Positions 1-10,955 of a DNA stretch of 64,000 nucleotides are shown here, in pieces (within the stretch, counting starts at the first letter, position 1; each line of letters begins with the position of its first letter). The DNA is taken from positions 9,984,501 to 10,048,500 of the forward strand of contig NC_063260.1 of the NCBI RefSeq assembly GCF_019578655.1, given 5' to 3'. Under the pieces are notes generated by a model. The model worked only from the letters and a program-made list of their open reading frames with translations, made no database searches and was not told the origin of the DNA. The DNA comes from Ricinus communis (Eukaryota; Streptophyta; Magnoliopsida; Malpighiales; Euphorbiaceae). The translations under genes and the position numbers were made by a program.

Positions 1-488
1 CTTTAAATGATAAAAATGTTTCAAAGAGCATTGTTCTTCAAATAAAGACACATAATTGCAAAATGCTTGAAGGATCCATTCCGATAGTATTAATTTTCAA
101 AATATATTACAAAGCCATGATTTCTGCTTTTGGTTTGAAACACAAGCTCCATTCACCAAAAGGAAAAACTTTATTTCTCCAAACAGATCTTTCCAAATCC
201 AATGCAACTATTCCAAAAATCATTCAATGGAAAGATATCACTCTTCCAGAAGAATGGATCCTTGAAGGCGTAACTCAACCTGAATCACCAAAGCAAACAG
301 AGCCAAATACAAATCTCAAAAACATAACCCAGTTTCCAGATAGAAAAGTAAAGCTTACATTCAACAGGAAATCAACCTCTTTTAGATTTTCTGATGATGA
401 CTCTTCAACATCAACCATAGATATTGGAAGAGTATCAAAAATACCTTCTATTATTTATGCCCCTTACAAAGAACCAACTCCACCATAA
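1..488 (+). pseudogene. Endogenous pararetrovirus copy 1: movement protein, C-terminal part
   Basis: This is the tail of a 30K-type viral movement protein of the kind fused or linked to the coat protein in caulimovirids. The frame opens before the window edge. The recognisable piece runs from about 63 and contains a GSIPIVLIFKIYYK stretch and then IIQWKDITLPEEWILEG, which is the typical end of the plant pararetrovirus movement domain. A Ser/Thr-rich linker follows, and the frame ends in a TAA at 486-488. The N-terminal half is outside the window, so the original length cannot be judged. It lies in the same order and strand as the coat protein, protease and polymerase pieces that follow, so it is part of one integrated copy. 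It is not expected to be functional, because stop codons interrupt the frame downstream. The assignment to a caulimovirid-like element is firm. The genus is not determined. Confidence 0.75.
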
Positions 489-1624
489 ACACAACCAAGA
501 TTTTCAACATCTGATATATCAAATCCAAATACTATATTACATAATATTGATTACCAAAGCATTATCCCTAGACCCGTATACAATGAACCAAAGAAAGATG
601 ATGATATAGAGACCATCTCTACCCCCTCTTCACCATCACCATCTGCAATAACTCAAAATCTAGAAGCAGAAATCAACATGATTTCAAAAGATTTTCAAAT
701 CAATAAAAAACTTTTACATGAAGATTTCTATTCAAAGAAAAACCATTCTAAAAAACTTTGGTTTTTTAAACATTTTTTACAAGAAAAGGACAATATCCAA
801 GAGAGATACTATCAATTTTGCATACAAAACAAGATCCAAATCAAATTTTTTGATTGGTTTCAGATTTATTGCAAAGAAAATAGTATTCTTTATCTTTTCA
901 AAGAAAAACTTATTAGTCTTGTTACTGTATGGAACAAGACTCCATAGTGGAAGGTCGGGAAAACCTAACCATCCAGTTTGAACATCCCCCTCTTAGGAGA
1001 ATAACCATTCCTTATGGAGAGAACGAAATAGAGGCTACACCTTACAAATTAGTAGGAGAAGATCTTGAAAAAAATGTCAAGAATATTGTTCAGCAGAATA
1101 ATTTCTCAAATACCTATCTTAACACAATAGGGAAGCAGCTTGTTAGGATAGAAAGCCAGATCCAAAAACCTCCTATAGTCTTCACCTCTCCAATCTCCAA
1201 CACTGATCATCCAAAAGAGATAAGCCAATCAGAAAAGCTCAAAAATCCAGTCTTCAAACCCTACCAAATATCAAAGCCTAGCCAAGATCAATTTCGTATA
1301 AGTCGAGTTTCACAGAGCAAATGTGAACAACTTAGCAAATTAGCCACTTCTGAATCCTCCAAAAACCTAGTGCCAGATACTCCTCAAAGCAGTAGGAATA
1401 TCAATGCTATAGATTAAGCCCAATGCGATGAATCCAATGATTCAGATCTTGAAAGTCTCACTGAAAAATCCTCCAACATCAATAGATTGGGATGGCAAGC
1501 CCTTAGATTGACCTGGCATACTTCTAGGAATACTACTCCAGATCTAGGAATAGAAAATAGGAATAATATTCTAACCCAATCTAGATTCAATGCCTCTTCC
1601 GTCTATGAATAGAGTATAGATGGA
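489..1624 (+). pseudogene. Pararetrovirus copy 1: broken linker and coat-protein N-terminal region
   Basis: Several short frames here match, in order, one longer frame of copy 2 at 54671-55552. The clearest is at 678-947, with KLWFFKHFL and FDWFQIYCKEN corresponding to VLWFQNHF and FIWFEIYCNNN in copy 2. A second piece at 929-1417 carries NIVQQNNFSNTYLNTIGKQL, again with a counterpart in copy 2 (RNVQNQNNYTNQILFTIASQ). The frame changes at about 930 and stops at 1415-1417 and 1608-1610, so the region has at least one frameshift and two nonsense changes. The function of this segment is not known. By position it lies between the movement and capsid domains of the polyprotein. Confidence 0.65.
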
Positions 1625-3145
1625 ATGTCAGAATACAACATTCTTGGTCTCTTACAACAGATGACCATGGCAGCCAATGCCTACAAAACCCAAAGCGGTA
1701 CTTCGGATAGAGCCATTGTTGAACTCCTTATAGTTGGATTTTTTGGCCAGCTTAAAGGATGGTGGGATTACCATCTCACACAAGCACAACAGCTCCAAAT
1801 TCTAGGTGCCATCCAAACCACCATAGAAGGGACCCCCATCTTAGATGAGTTAGGAAATCCTATTGAGGATGCTGTGTCAACCTTAATCTTGACAATTTTT
1901 CTCCACTTCATAGGAGACCCTTCTCTTTTAAAAGATAAGAATGCTGAGCTTCTTAGCAATCTAACCTGTAAAAAGCTTAGCAATTTCCAAACTTATAAAG
2001 ATACCTTCTTGACCAAAGTCATGCTTAGGGAAGATTCAAACCAACCTTTCTGGAAAAAAAAATTCTTAGCTGGTTTATCTAAGATTTTAGGTGAAAGAGT
2101 TAGGAATACCATAAGAGAAGCCCATAATGGCCAGATCCCTTATGATTTCTACACTTATGGTGAATTAGTTAGCCTGACCCAGAAAGAAGGATTGAAGATT
2201 TGCCATGACCTTAAATTCCAAAGACAACTCAAATGGGAAATGAAGAAGACTAGGCAAGAACTAGGTAGTTTTTGCAACCAGTTTGAGTATAATCCCATAG
2301 AACCTTCCCCTACCTGCAAAGGAAAATGCAAAGGAGATTTTTCCAAATCTTTTAAGAAAAAACAATTTTTCAAAAATAGGAGAACTCCAAAAAATAAAGA
2401 GAATTTCTACAAAAAGCCATCCTCTTCTAAATTTTCAAAACAAAATTCCAAAAAAGATTTTAGCAAAATTACTTGCTATAAATGTGGGAAAAAGGGTCAC
2501 ACTTCAAAGTATTGTAAGTTTTCTAAAAAATTTCATGAGCTCCAAATAGAAGAAGAAATTTTGAGCAAGATTTCAGCTATTCTTGTTGATTCCTCTGAAT
2601 CAAAATTTTCGAATAGTAAGGAAGAGTTTCAAAGTGATGAAATCAAAACCTCATTCGATTATTCTGAATCAGATTCTGATGATATTCCAAAGAATATTAA
2701 TATGCTCACTAGGCAACAAGAAGCTCTTCTTGAAGCCGTTAAGCATATTAATGACCCCCAAATTCAAAACCAAGTTTTGAAAGAAATCCTAGAAACAGAA
2801 ACCCTTGTCCCCTCTTCTAGTAAGAACACTTATGATCTTACTATGATCTTAGATAAAGGAAAAAAGTTAAAAAACTCTCTTCCTACCGTCCAAGATCTTC
2901 AGAAAGAAATCAAAGCCATCAAAACAGAGCTCAAAGATTTGAAAGAAAAACAACAAAATGATTATGTTTTGCTCCAAAGCTTGATTCTCAAACAGAATAG
3001 TGATTGTGAATTTGAAAAAGAAAATGATTTTCAAAATCTTGAGGTTTCTGAAAATGTTCGAGAAAACTTCATTAATGTTTTAAAAGAAATTACCTCAAGA
3101 AAATATTTGATCCAAATAAAACTCATTTTCTCTGGTGATTTCTAA
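1625..3145 (+). pseudogene. Pararetrovirus copy 1: coat protein with CCHC zinc knuckle
   Basis: A 506-codon open stretch holds a capsid-type protein. The first 230 residues form the capsid core (SEYNILGLLQQMTMAANAY at the start, FFGQLKGWWDYHL near residue 45). A Lys/Ser-rich basic stretch follows, then a CCHC zinc knuckle near residue 285 (CYKCGKKGHTSKYC), then an acidic tail and a Gln/Lys-rich region likely to form a coiled coil. This order is usual for caulimovirid coat proteins, where the knuckle binds the pregenomic RNA. The first Met at 1625 is probably internal to a longer polyprotein, because the same domain in copy 2 is preceded by upstream coding sequence in frame. The stop at 3143-3145 separates it from the protease, which continues in the same frame. 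It is the longest intact piece of this copy. Confidence 0.75.
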
Positions 3146-3550
3146 ATAGAAACTATCGCTTTATTTGATACAGGAGCAGACCTCAACTGTATCAATTATG
3201 AGCTGGTTCGTAAAAGGTATCATCAAGAAATAAAAGAAAGGCTTACCTTAGCCAATAGTTCAAAGATTAGAATTGCGGGTAAAACTGAAGCTGCAATTCT
3301 AAATAACAATGTTGCTTTAAAAAATGTTTTCATTCTTACAAAGGATTTACAACAAACAGTTATTTTGGGAACTTCTTTTATCAATTTAATTATTCCTTTC
3401 AAAGTAACTACTGCTGGTATCATTTTTAAAGCTAAAGATTCAAAGATTGTTTTCCCTTTTATAGAAAAATCCAAGAAGAGAAATCTCAATCTTATAAAAG
3501 CCCACTCAATTAATAATTTTGAGATAAATGCTTTGATTAAAGGAAAATAA
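3146..3550 (+). pseudogene. Pararetrovirus copy 1: aspartic protease domain
   Basis: Directly after the stop at 3145 the same frame continues with the active-site motif ALFDTGADLNC at about 3156-3190, the DTGA signature of a retroviral-type pepsin-like protease that would cleave the polyprotein. Later residues include VILGTSFINL (about 3360-3390), matching the second conserved part of such domains. The frame ends at 3548-3550. Copy 2 has the equivalent domain at 57295-57816 with DSGA. Only one in-frame stop separates it from the coat protein, so the two were once one reading frame. Confidence 0.65.
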
Positions 3551-5043
3551 ACCCAGCTTTTCCACTTGAAACAAGATATGAGTTTGAAAAGAATCCAAAG
3601 TTAAATGCAAAATGATTTTGTTCAAAGAAAAATCTCTGATTTGCAAAAGAAGATTGAAAATTATGTTTGTTCTGATCTTCCTAATGCATTTTGAAGAAGA
3701 AAACAGCATATGGTAGATTTACCATATGAAAAAGATTTTTGTGATAAACAAATTCCCACCAAAGCAAGACCCATCCAAATGAATGAAACCCTAGAAAGCC
3801 ATTGTAGAATAGAAATAAAAGATTTAGAGCAAAAGGGTTTGATTACAAAATCCAGATCCCCCTGGTCGTGTGCAGCCTTCTATGTCAACAAAAATAGTGA
3901 GATAGAAAGAGGAACACCTAGGTTGGTGATTAATTACAAACCGTTGAATAAAGCTCTAAAATGGATTAGATATCCCATTCCAAACAAAAAAGATCTTCTT
4001 CAAAAGCTTCATTCTGCTTTTATTTTTTCAAAGTTTGATATGAAATCAGGATTTGGCAAATTCAGATTCATCCTAAAGACCGATACAAAACTGCATTTAC
4101 AGTCCCATTTGGCCAGTATGAATGGAATGTAATGCCCTTCGGATTAAAAAATGCTCCTTCTGAATTTCAAAAAATCATGAATGACATTTTCAATCCTTAT
4201 TTAAAGTTTTGCATTGTCTATATCGATGATGTGTTGTTATTTTCAAATTCTCTAGAGCAACATTTCAAACACTTGGAGATATTTTTCTATGTTGTTAAGA
4301 TAATGGTTTAGTGGTTTCAAAATCCAAGATATCTTTATTCCAAACAAAAATTAGATTTCTTGGTCACTACATCTCCCGGGGAACTATCACCCCAATTGAA
4401 AGGTCTCTAGCCTTTACTTCAAAATTTTCAGACAAAATTTTGGAAAAAACTCAATTACAAAGATTTCTTGGTTGTTTAAATTATATGATGGATTTTTATC
4501 CAAATTTGAACTGTCTAACAAAGCCCCTCCATGATAGATTAAAGAAAAACCCCCCCTGCATGGACTGATGAGCATACAAAGATTATCCAAAGCATTAAAA
4601 AATAAGTTTCTGAAATACCATGTTTACACCTAGCTGATCCATCTGCATTCAAAATTGTTGAAACTGATTCATCAAATCTAGGATATGGAGGTATTCTTAA
4701 GCAAGTTCAAAATAACAAAGAATGTATTGTCCAGTTTACTTCTGCACACTAGAATGATACACAAAAAAATTATTCTACTATCAAAAAAAAAATTCTTTTG
4801 ATAGTTTTGTGCATTTCAAAATTTCAAAGCGACCTTTTAAATTAAAAATTTCTTTTAAGGATTGATTGTAAATCTGCCAAAGAAGTTTTACAAAAAGATA
4901 TTCAAAACATAGCTTCAAAACAGATTTTTGCCAGATGGCAAGCCATTCTTTCTGTTTTTGATTTTGAAATCGAATACATCAGAGGAGATTCGAATTCAAT
5001 TCCAGACTTTCTAACCAGAAAGTTCCTTCAAAAACAGGAGTGA
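3551..5043 (+). pseudogene. Pararetrovirus copy 1: reverse transcriptase and RNase H, frameshifted
   Basis: The polymerase lies in at least three pieces. At 3710-4132 are the fingers, with SPWSCAAFYV, GTPRLVINYKPLN and KFDMKSG. A one-base loss near 4053, inside the segment after DMKSG, throws the frame. The correct frame reappears with the catalytic VYIDDVLLFS motif near 4215-4250 and is lost again near 4300. A further piece at 4311-4568 matches the thumb region (RFLGCLNYMMDF). The RNase H part at about 4650-5043 shows VETDSSNLGYGGIL and SIPDFLTRKFL, with in-frame stops (for example near 4750 and 4840). No integrase domain follows, which separates this from Ty3/gypsy elements and fits a caulimovirid. 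It is clearly non-functional. Confidence 0.75.
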
Positions 5044-5045
5044 AA

Positions 5046-6515
5046 ATGCCAAGAAAATTGAAAGCAAAAGAAGAAAAGTCGACGGCAAATTCAAAGCCTA
5101 TTCAAAGTCCAAAGAAGGAGATTTTACCCTTCTCTTCAAAGCCTATCAGAACCTGGACCGAAATCATCCAGGAAGAAATTAACAAAAGCAAGGAAGATCC
5201 GGCCCAACAGCAATTACAAATTCAGGAGTGGCTTGCATAGTAAGATCCTGAATTTCTAAAAAGAGTCGAAGAATATTCAAAACAAATGATACAATTTCAT
5301 CTCGAAGTCTCTCCAAAGACATCCTCTCCAAAAACATCCTCTTCTTCGAACAAAGGTAAAGGTATACTTTCTATCCTTTTTTCAAAACCTGAGATAGAAA
5401 TTTTCCCTCAAAACCTATCTCAGAGTTCTCAAAGTATTTCAAAGCCCAACTTTCAAGAAATAGTTTTGTCACAAACAAAAATTTTCAAATCCAATGAGTA
5501 TATAGAAAAGCAAAATTTTCAAAGCATTTTAACTATTAAGGAAGGATTCTGTACAGAAAGCCTCTCAAAACTGATTTCAAAAATTTTCCCTCCAGGATGG
5601 TATTTTAAGCCCTGAAATATATCAAAGCCTTAATCTTACTACCAGTCTATCCTTGAGGTAACTAGTTCTGTAAAGTTCAAACACTTCAAAAAGCACAAAG
5701 ACCATAAAGACCTTGCATATTCCACATGCATCATACAAAGAATCCTCCACCCTTTAGATTGGGGAATGGATTTACATTCATCAAGATCTTTTCCAACTTC
5801 CCTCTAAAGAACCTACCCATCAAGCCTAAACACTTTTTTCAACTATTGGGATTACCAATAAGCTTGGTTTAATCCATTTCTTCTTCAAAATGAAGGACAG
5901 AGCCATTCTTGGCTTTTCTACTTCGACACAAGCTCAATCCAAACTTCAAAGATCCCATATTGGTTTAAACAATGGTGGAACTTTTATGGCAATGTTTCTG
6001 AGACCATAATTCCAAAAGTTCTACCTCTGTTTAATCTATTCAAAGCCCACTATAAACCAAACAAAATAGAAAGACGTTTTTCCCCTTTACTTCTATTTTG
6101 TTCAAACTTTTTTCTCTCCTGGGTATGTGTATGGTATTTCCATTTCAACCAAACAGCAGATGGAGAAATCATCCTTGCCCGAAGATTCAAAGTCAAATGG
6201 TGGGATAAATTTAACCACCAAGAAAAATTATCTCTAAAGATGGTACAAAGTTTCCTTTCAAAGAATAGCTTCTTGCCACCTCCAAAAGAACAGACCACTT
6301 TCCTGGCACAAAAGTCCTTCATTATTCCAAAGCTAGCCGCGGCTCAAACAGAAGAAGATTTATTACAATTGATCAAACAGTTGTCGGAAATCGCCTCTTC
6401 CAAAGAAAAATCTAAAGCTTCATCTTCCTCTTCTAGAACCAGCTCAGCAACAATAGATCTAGATGGTGACTCGAACGAAGATGACTGTTTTGGAATATTC
6501 AAGCCCATCAAATGA
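5046..6515 (+). pseudogene. Pararetrovirus copy 1: downstream ORF of unknown function, broken
   Basis: The start codon at 5046-5048 follows the RNase H stop (5041-5043) by two bases, so the two frames are almost contiguous, as they are in copy 2 (stop at 59316, ATG at 59322). Pieces at 5046-5240, 5286-5615, about 5880-6060 and 6240-6515 line up in order with the less damaged ORF of copy 2 at 59322-60488. Shared features are a Lys/Ser/Pro-rich N-terminus, a Phe-Pro-Pro-Gly-type segment before the aromatic-rich middle, YWFKQWWNFYG against NWFSDWWIYFG, an RFKVKWWDKF against REYSVKWWINC segment, and an acidic, Ser-rich tail. In caulimovirids a transactivator/inclusion-body gene can occupy this position, but no diagnostic motif for it is visible here. 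The function is left open. Confidence 0.55.
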
Positions 6516-6519
6516 CATC

Positions 6520-7130
6520 TTTGTAAAGCCCTTAGGTTGAAAACTAGAAATGGCAGCCCAAGATATTTATGTAATGGGTCAAATGCCCAATAAAAAAAAA
6601 TCCAAAGTAAAAAAAAAGTTCATTTAAAAAGAAAAGAAAGAAGACAATAGACTCTTTAAGAAAAAAAAAAGCAAAAGGTTCTTCACTAAAGCGTGGCACA
6701 CAACTTCTGCAAAAGTCATGGAGCATCTCATTCCATTATCAAAAGCATACAAAAGACGTGGAGCCCCTCACTCCACTAAGAAGAGCATCCAAAGCTTCAA
6801 TTATGAGGCTTGAAGGCTGAAGACTTCTACAAATAGAGGAGTTTTTCCAAAGAAGAAGACAGACTGAAAAATACGAAGAAACTCTTGTATTCTTCAAGTC
6901 ATACCATTAGAAATATAGTGAGAAAAGAGAGTGTGAGAGTAAGAGTGAGAAACCATTTTCCTCTTGTTTTCACCAACTCTTGTAAGTTATACTTCTTTTG
7001 TTTAAAGCTTTCATTCTAAAACTTTTATTTCAAAGTTTGTAAATTTTATTTATTCAATAATAATCGAAAGCTTGTTCTTTTATCTTATCTTCTTATTTTC
7101 CTTTTCTTTTAAGACTGAACAAGTGTATAC
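6520..7130 (+). promoter_or_regulatory. Pararetrovirus copy 1: intergenic region with promoter and poly(A) signal
   Basis: After the last ORF comes a purine-rich stretch (6590-6680), then two similar 'tggagc.tctca(c)tcca' segments (6720-6732 and 6759-6776), and then a TATA-like box TACAAATAG at 6828-6836. A transcribed leader-like sequence follows. AATAAT-type signals lie near 7055-7065, about 225 bases downstream. This arrangement (TATA, short R region, poly(A) signal after the last gene) is that of a pararetrovirus large intergenic region. No tRNA-Met primer-binding site is visible here. In caulimovirids it would sit beside the genome's first gene, which lies outside the window. The right end of the insertion is not sharply defined and is placed before the AT microsatellite. 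Confidence 0.5.
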
Positions 7131-7146
7131 TTTGTGCTTGTCTCGA

Positions 7147-7148
<2 letters not shown>

Positions 7149-7198
<50 letters not shown>
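7149..7198. repeat. (AT)n microsatellite
   Basis: An uninterrupted run of 25 AT dinucleotides. It lies close to the right edge of pararetrovirus copy 1. Confidence 0.97.
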
Positions 7199-7202
<4 letters not shown>

Positions 7203-7927
7203 TCTTTAATATCTTATTCCCTAAATTTTCAAAAAATCCTATATCTCCCTCTTGTTTTTCCTGTTTCACGTATATATTAATATTTTTTTAACACTTCATT
7301 TCTTAAACTTTTAAAAAATTTCGTATTTTTATCTTGCTTCAATTTTCCATTTCTCATTTATGTACAACCTAGACTTGGCTCATAGAATAAAGGTTTCTTT
7401 GGATTCAAAACCAATAATCAGCTTTTTTTTTTTTTTCTTTTATGGAAGTCCAAAGGTATTTTGCATAAATTGATGAGGATCAGAATTGTCCAAAGTCATC
7501 CATGTGGAATTTTTGTTTGCAACAATACCAAGTTTCCGTTATTTTAATTTCCTTGGAAACGAGATTTATAAGCTTCTTGCTTAGAGAAAAAGACATGTGA
7601 CTTGTTCCTAATCAACACCGCTAAGCTGGCCAATTAATCAGCTTGCTCCTGTGTCAAACAGGCTAGCTTAGGAACTTCCTCCATGGGTATTTGTCAACTT
7701 CTGTTTGTTGCTTTATACCATAAATTTCTTATGTGTATGGTTTTTCTATAAGGTTCTTATTGTTTAAGACAAGATAACGAAAAATAAATATTTATGTTCT
7801 TGTCAGCAATGTCTCTGTCACTCGGTCCATATAAAGTAAAAATCACTTTCCATTCTATTCAATTATCAGTGTAAGAATTAAAAAAAAAAAAAAAATTCCC
7901 ATTCCTGCAACACTTTAGAAAGTTACA
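7199..7927. other. Serpin upstream region, no gene seen
   Basis: AT-rich upstream DNA with short homopolymer runs and no convincing coding frame. The segment 7418-7575 has a second, diverged copy at 10796-10955, on the far side of the serpin gene and its broken paralogue, so this stretch was part of a duplicated unit. No clear TATA box could be assigned with confidence. Confidence 0.6.
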
Positions 7928-9265
7928 ATGCAGTCCCCAATGAAAGTTACCAGCCAGTCCAATTCTAGTTTCTGTTTACTCATGGCAATCGAAATCTTGC
8001 TGAAAGAAGCAGAAAGGATCAAACTTCGTTTTCTCCCCTACGTCATTTAACTCTATGTTGAGCCTGATTGCTGTAGGAGCAACAGGGTCTACGTTAAACA
8101 ATCTGCTTTCCTTTCTAGGATCAGAAAGTATCGGGGAGCTGAATTCCTTGGCTTCACAAATTGCTATTTCAGTATTATCTCCAGAAAATGAAAGTCATAA
8201 CCTCACTAGAGGTCCGATTGTATCTTTTGTTAATGGTGCTTGGGTGGATCGACGATTCGACTTGAAGCCTTCTTTTGAGAAGATTGTGAAAGATGTTTAC
8301 CATGCCACAGCCAAAAAGGTTGACTTTGCAAATCAGGTATCTTTAATCGTATTGCATTATCATAATAATTCTACTAATTATTTCATAATTATGCAATAAT
8401 CAACCTAGGGAGACTCTAAATCTATCTTCATTAATTCTTGCTATCAATCACTTCTTGTCTTTGATGATCCTTGAAGGCTAACCAAGTGGTTGATGAAGTT
8501 AATTTTTGGATCGGAAATGCAACCAAAGGACTCATCAGAAACCTCATCCAACCAGGGATTCTAGGCAGTGATACAGCTCTTGTCCTTGCAAATGCATTAT
8601 ACTTCAAAGGAGCATGGGATCAAAAATTTGATTCATCTAAAACTGTAAGCAAAAACTTCCACCTTCTTAATGGTCAGACCGTTAAAATTCCTTATATGAC
8701 CAGCAGAGATCATGCTCAGCATTACTATGGCTCTTTTGATGATTACAAAGTTCTGAAGATGTCATACCAAAATGGTCAAGACACCAGGCGATTCTCCATG
8801 TATTTCTTTCTCCCAAATGCAAGAAACGGATTGCAAAATCTAGTAGATAAGTTCAAAGCCAATCCCATGATATTGAATAACCCTGTTCAGGTACAGAAGC
8901 GATGGCTTACTCATTTGTGGCTTCCTAAGTTTAAGTTTTCGTTCGAGTTCGAAGCCTTACAAGCAATGCATGAGTTGGGGCACGAGGAACAACTTTTCAA
9001 TAACCTGGGACACCTTACCGAGATGGTAGATTCTCCACAATCTCCTTTCATCTCAAAGTTGTTGCACAAGTCATTTATTGAAGTCAATGATGAAGGAACA
9101 AAAGCAGCAGCTAGCTCTGTGGCTATAGTCGAAATGAAATGTGCTAGCAGGCCGGGATTTCCAAGCTTTGAAGCTGATCATCCTTTCCTTTTCACAATCA
9201 AGGAAGAGAATTCTGGGATTGTTTTCTTTGTTGGAGCTGTACTTAACCCTCTTTTGGTCTCTTGA
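7928..9265 (+). CDS. Serpin (plant ZX-type), two exons, one frameshift near the N-terminus
   Basis: This encodes a serine/cysteine protease inhibitor of the serpin fold. Exon 1 runs from ATG 7928 to 8336 and exon 2 from 8477 to 9265. The phase-0 intron 8337-8476 has GT..AG ends. Exon 1 reads MQSPMKVTSQS..LLMAIEILLKEAE and then needs a shift of one base near 8015 to continue as GSNFVFSPTSFNSMLSLIAVGATG. Allowing for that, the product is about 398 residues, the usual plant serpin length. Visible family marks are ANALYFKGAWDQKFD (breach region), the hinge EVNDEGTKAAASS, and the C-terminal FEADHPFLFTIKEENSGIVF then FVGAVLNP. The reactive loop reads VEMKCASRPG, and by alignment with plant serpins P1 is probably the Lys. 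There is no signal peptide, as is typical of cytosolic plant serpins. The extra base may be a true mutation or a sequencing error, and translation from Met 8055 would lack the first helix. Confidence 0.85.
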
Positions 9266-10270
9266 ACTCTTTTCTCTGATGTTTTGCTCTATTTCTGGAT
9301 GTGACAATGTCCTGACGAGATTTATACTTATGATTCTCATTCTGGATGTGCTTTTGATCTGTTTGTTTGAATAACAACTGGTGAATGTGTTCTCTGAATA
9401 ACAACCGGAGATAGTTTTCCCTTGACCATATAAAATGACATCAATCTGTCTGTTCTTTCTTTTGAGCGAATTCCATTATAGTTATATTTTGTGCTTTTGT
9501 AGTTTTTAATTTTCATGCAGTGCTTGATGTTGCTAGATTCATAATTGGTCAGTTGCATGTGATGCCTTTAGTGTACTGCCCAGTTGACAACATTTGAACA
9601 TTAGTTTCTTTCCAGATGAATTTATATTTTACCAGTTTTATGTTTCTCCTTTTATCATTCCAATCCATACAAAGACTTATTTCCGTGGACTCAAATGGAT
9701 CTACATGGCAACAGCTGCTTTACTTTGAAAAGCTATTGAATCAACATAATCGAATTTGAATAATAAATTTAATTTAAAAAAAAATAATATTTAATTACGA
9801 GATTTAATTAAATTATTTAACTAATTTTATAATTATCAATATCCATATGATTATTAATGTTTACATAATATCATATAATTCTTGATATCTATCATAAATA
9901 TAAATATTAATTTATATATTAATTATATTTATAATTTTATGATAAAATTTTAAAAATTTATTATATGTTATGTATTATAGTAGGATCAATATATTACCTA
10001 TATTTAGTCCAATGAATGAAATTTATATATTATTTAGTAATGTTGCAAGTTGAAGTTTATCGTGATTTTTGTACAATATTTAATTTTTTTTTTAAAGTTT
10101 AAATTTGATTAGATTTGTGAATCAATTCAAACTGAGTATTCTAAGTCTGGGCTCGACCTATCAAGCTATTTAAGTAGCTCGTACTCCAACTGGGCTCAAA
10201 TAACTTCAAGTCAATTTTAGGTAACTCACGAATTGGCTCGAGATAATTACACCCCAACTTTTTGAGATAA
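9266..10270. other. Serpin 3' flank, no gene seen
   Basis: The first 300 bases are probably serpin 3' UTR and flank. From about 9720 to 10130 the DNA is very AT-rich with no frames of interest. At 10135-10270 a patch rich in 'gctcga' and 'gggctcgac' motifs looks like a diverged copy of a dispersed plant repeat. A related patch occurs at 20105-20410. Nothing else is supported. Confidence 0.5.
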
Positions 10271-10740
10271 AAATGGATTGATGAGCTGAATTCCTTAGCT
10301 GTACAGATTGGCACTTTAGTATTATTGCCAGCAAATGAAAGTCGGGACATCATAAGTGGTTTGCTCTTATCGTTCCTAAATTAATGATTCAAAGGCAATT
10401 CTTCTTTTGAGAAATTTTTTGAGACATAAAGGTGATCAAAACCTTTTTTTTTTTCTGTTTATTCTTTTACTTGAAGACTGATCATTGATAAATGAAGTTA
10501 GTTTACGGTTAGAGACTGCAACAGAAGGACTCTGACGAGAAACCTGCTCTCAAAAGAGTGTCTAAACGGTAATACAGCTCTTGGACTTACGAATCCACAC
10601 TCTACTTCAGAGGAGCCATCTATGGGATCGACAATTCAGTGAATCCTTTGATGGCTACAAAGTTCTCAAACAGCCTTACCAAAATGGTCAAGTCACCATA
10701 CAATTTTTCATGTATTTTATATCTTCAAAAATGTGAAAGA
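10271..10740 (+). pseudogene. Serpin pseudogene fragment (tandem paralogue)
   Basis: Two pieces match the neighbouring serpin at the DNA level. At about 10277-10350 is a counterpart of exon 1 around 8138-8205 (GELNSLA..I..SVLSPENESH). At about 10490-10735 is a counterpart of exon 2 around 8487-8830, including 'gatggctacaaagttctcaa' against 'gatgattacaaagttctgaa'. The pieces contain several small deletions and stop codons, and most of the second half of the gene, including the reactive loop, is missing. It lies between the intact-looking serpin and a second copy of that gene's upstream region, so it is the remnant of a tandem duplication. Confidence 0.75.
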
Positions 10741-10795
10741 TGTCTGCACAACTTATTACAAGTACTCAAATCCAATCCTGAATTATATGACAAGC

Positions 10796-10955
10796 AATAA
10801 TCAGCTTTTCTTTTTCTGGAAGTCCAAAGATATTTTGCATAAATTGATAAGGATCAGAATGGTCCAGCATCCATGTGGGAAGTTTCTGTGTGCAAGTGTA
10901 ACAATGGCAATTTTCCGTTATATATTTTAACTTTCTTAGAAACGAGATTTATCAC
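10796..10955 (+). repeat. Diverged direct copy of the serpin upstream region
   Basis: This segment matches 7418-7575 along its length: 'aatcagctttt', 'ggaagtccaaag.tattttg', 'cataaattgat.aggatcag', 'catccatgtggga.tttt' and 'aaacgagatttat'. Together with the serpin and its broken copy it marks a tandem array in which a further unit begins here but has no serpin after it. The downstream DNA is AT-rich and anonymous. Confidence 0.8.

Noticed and set aside
1768..2373. Minus-strand ORFs in the viral coat-protein region
   Set aside because: They are antisense shadows of the capsid frame with no motif of their own.
1..7100. Ty3/gypsy retrotransposon for the left viral copy
   Set aside because: The order movement protein, coat protein, protease, RT/RNase H with no integrase, and the lack of long terminal repeats, fit a caulimovirid-like element better.
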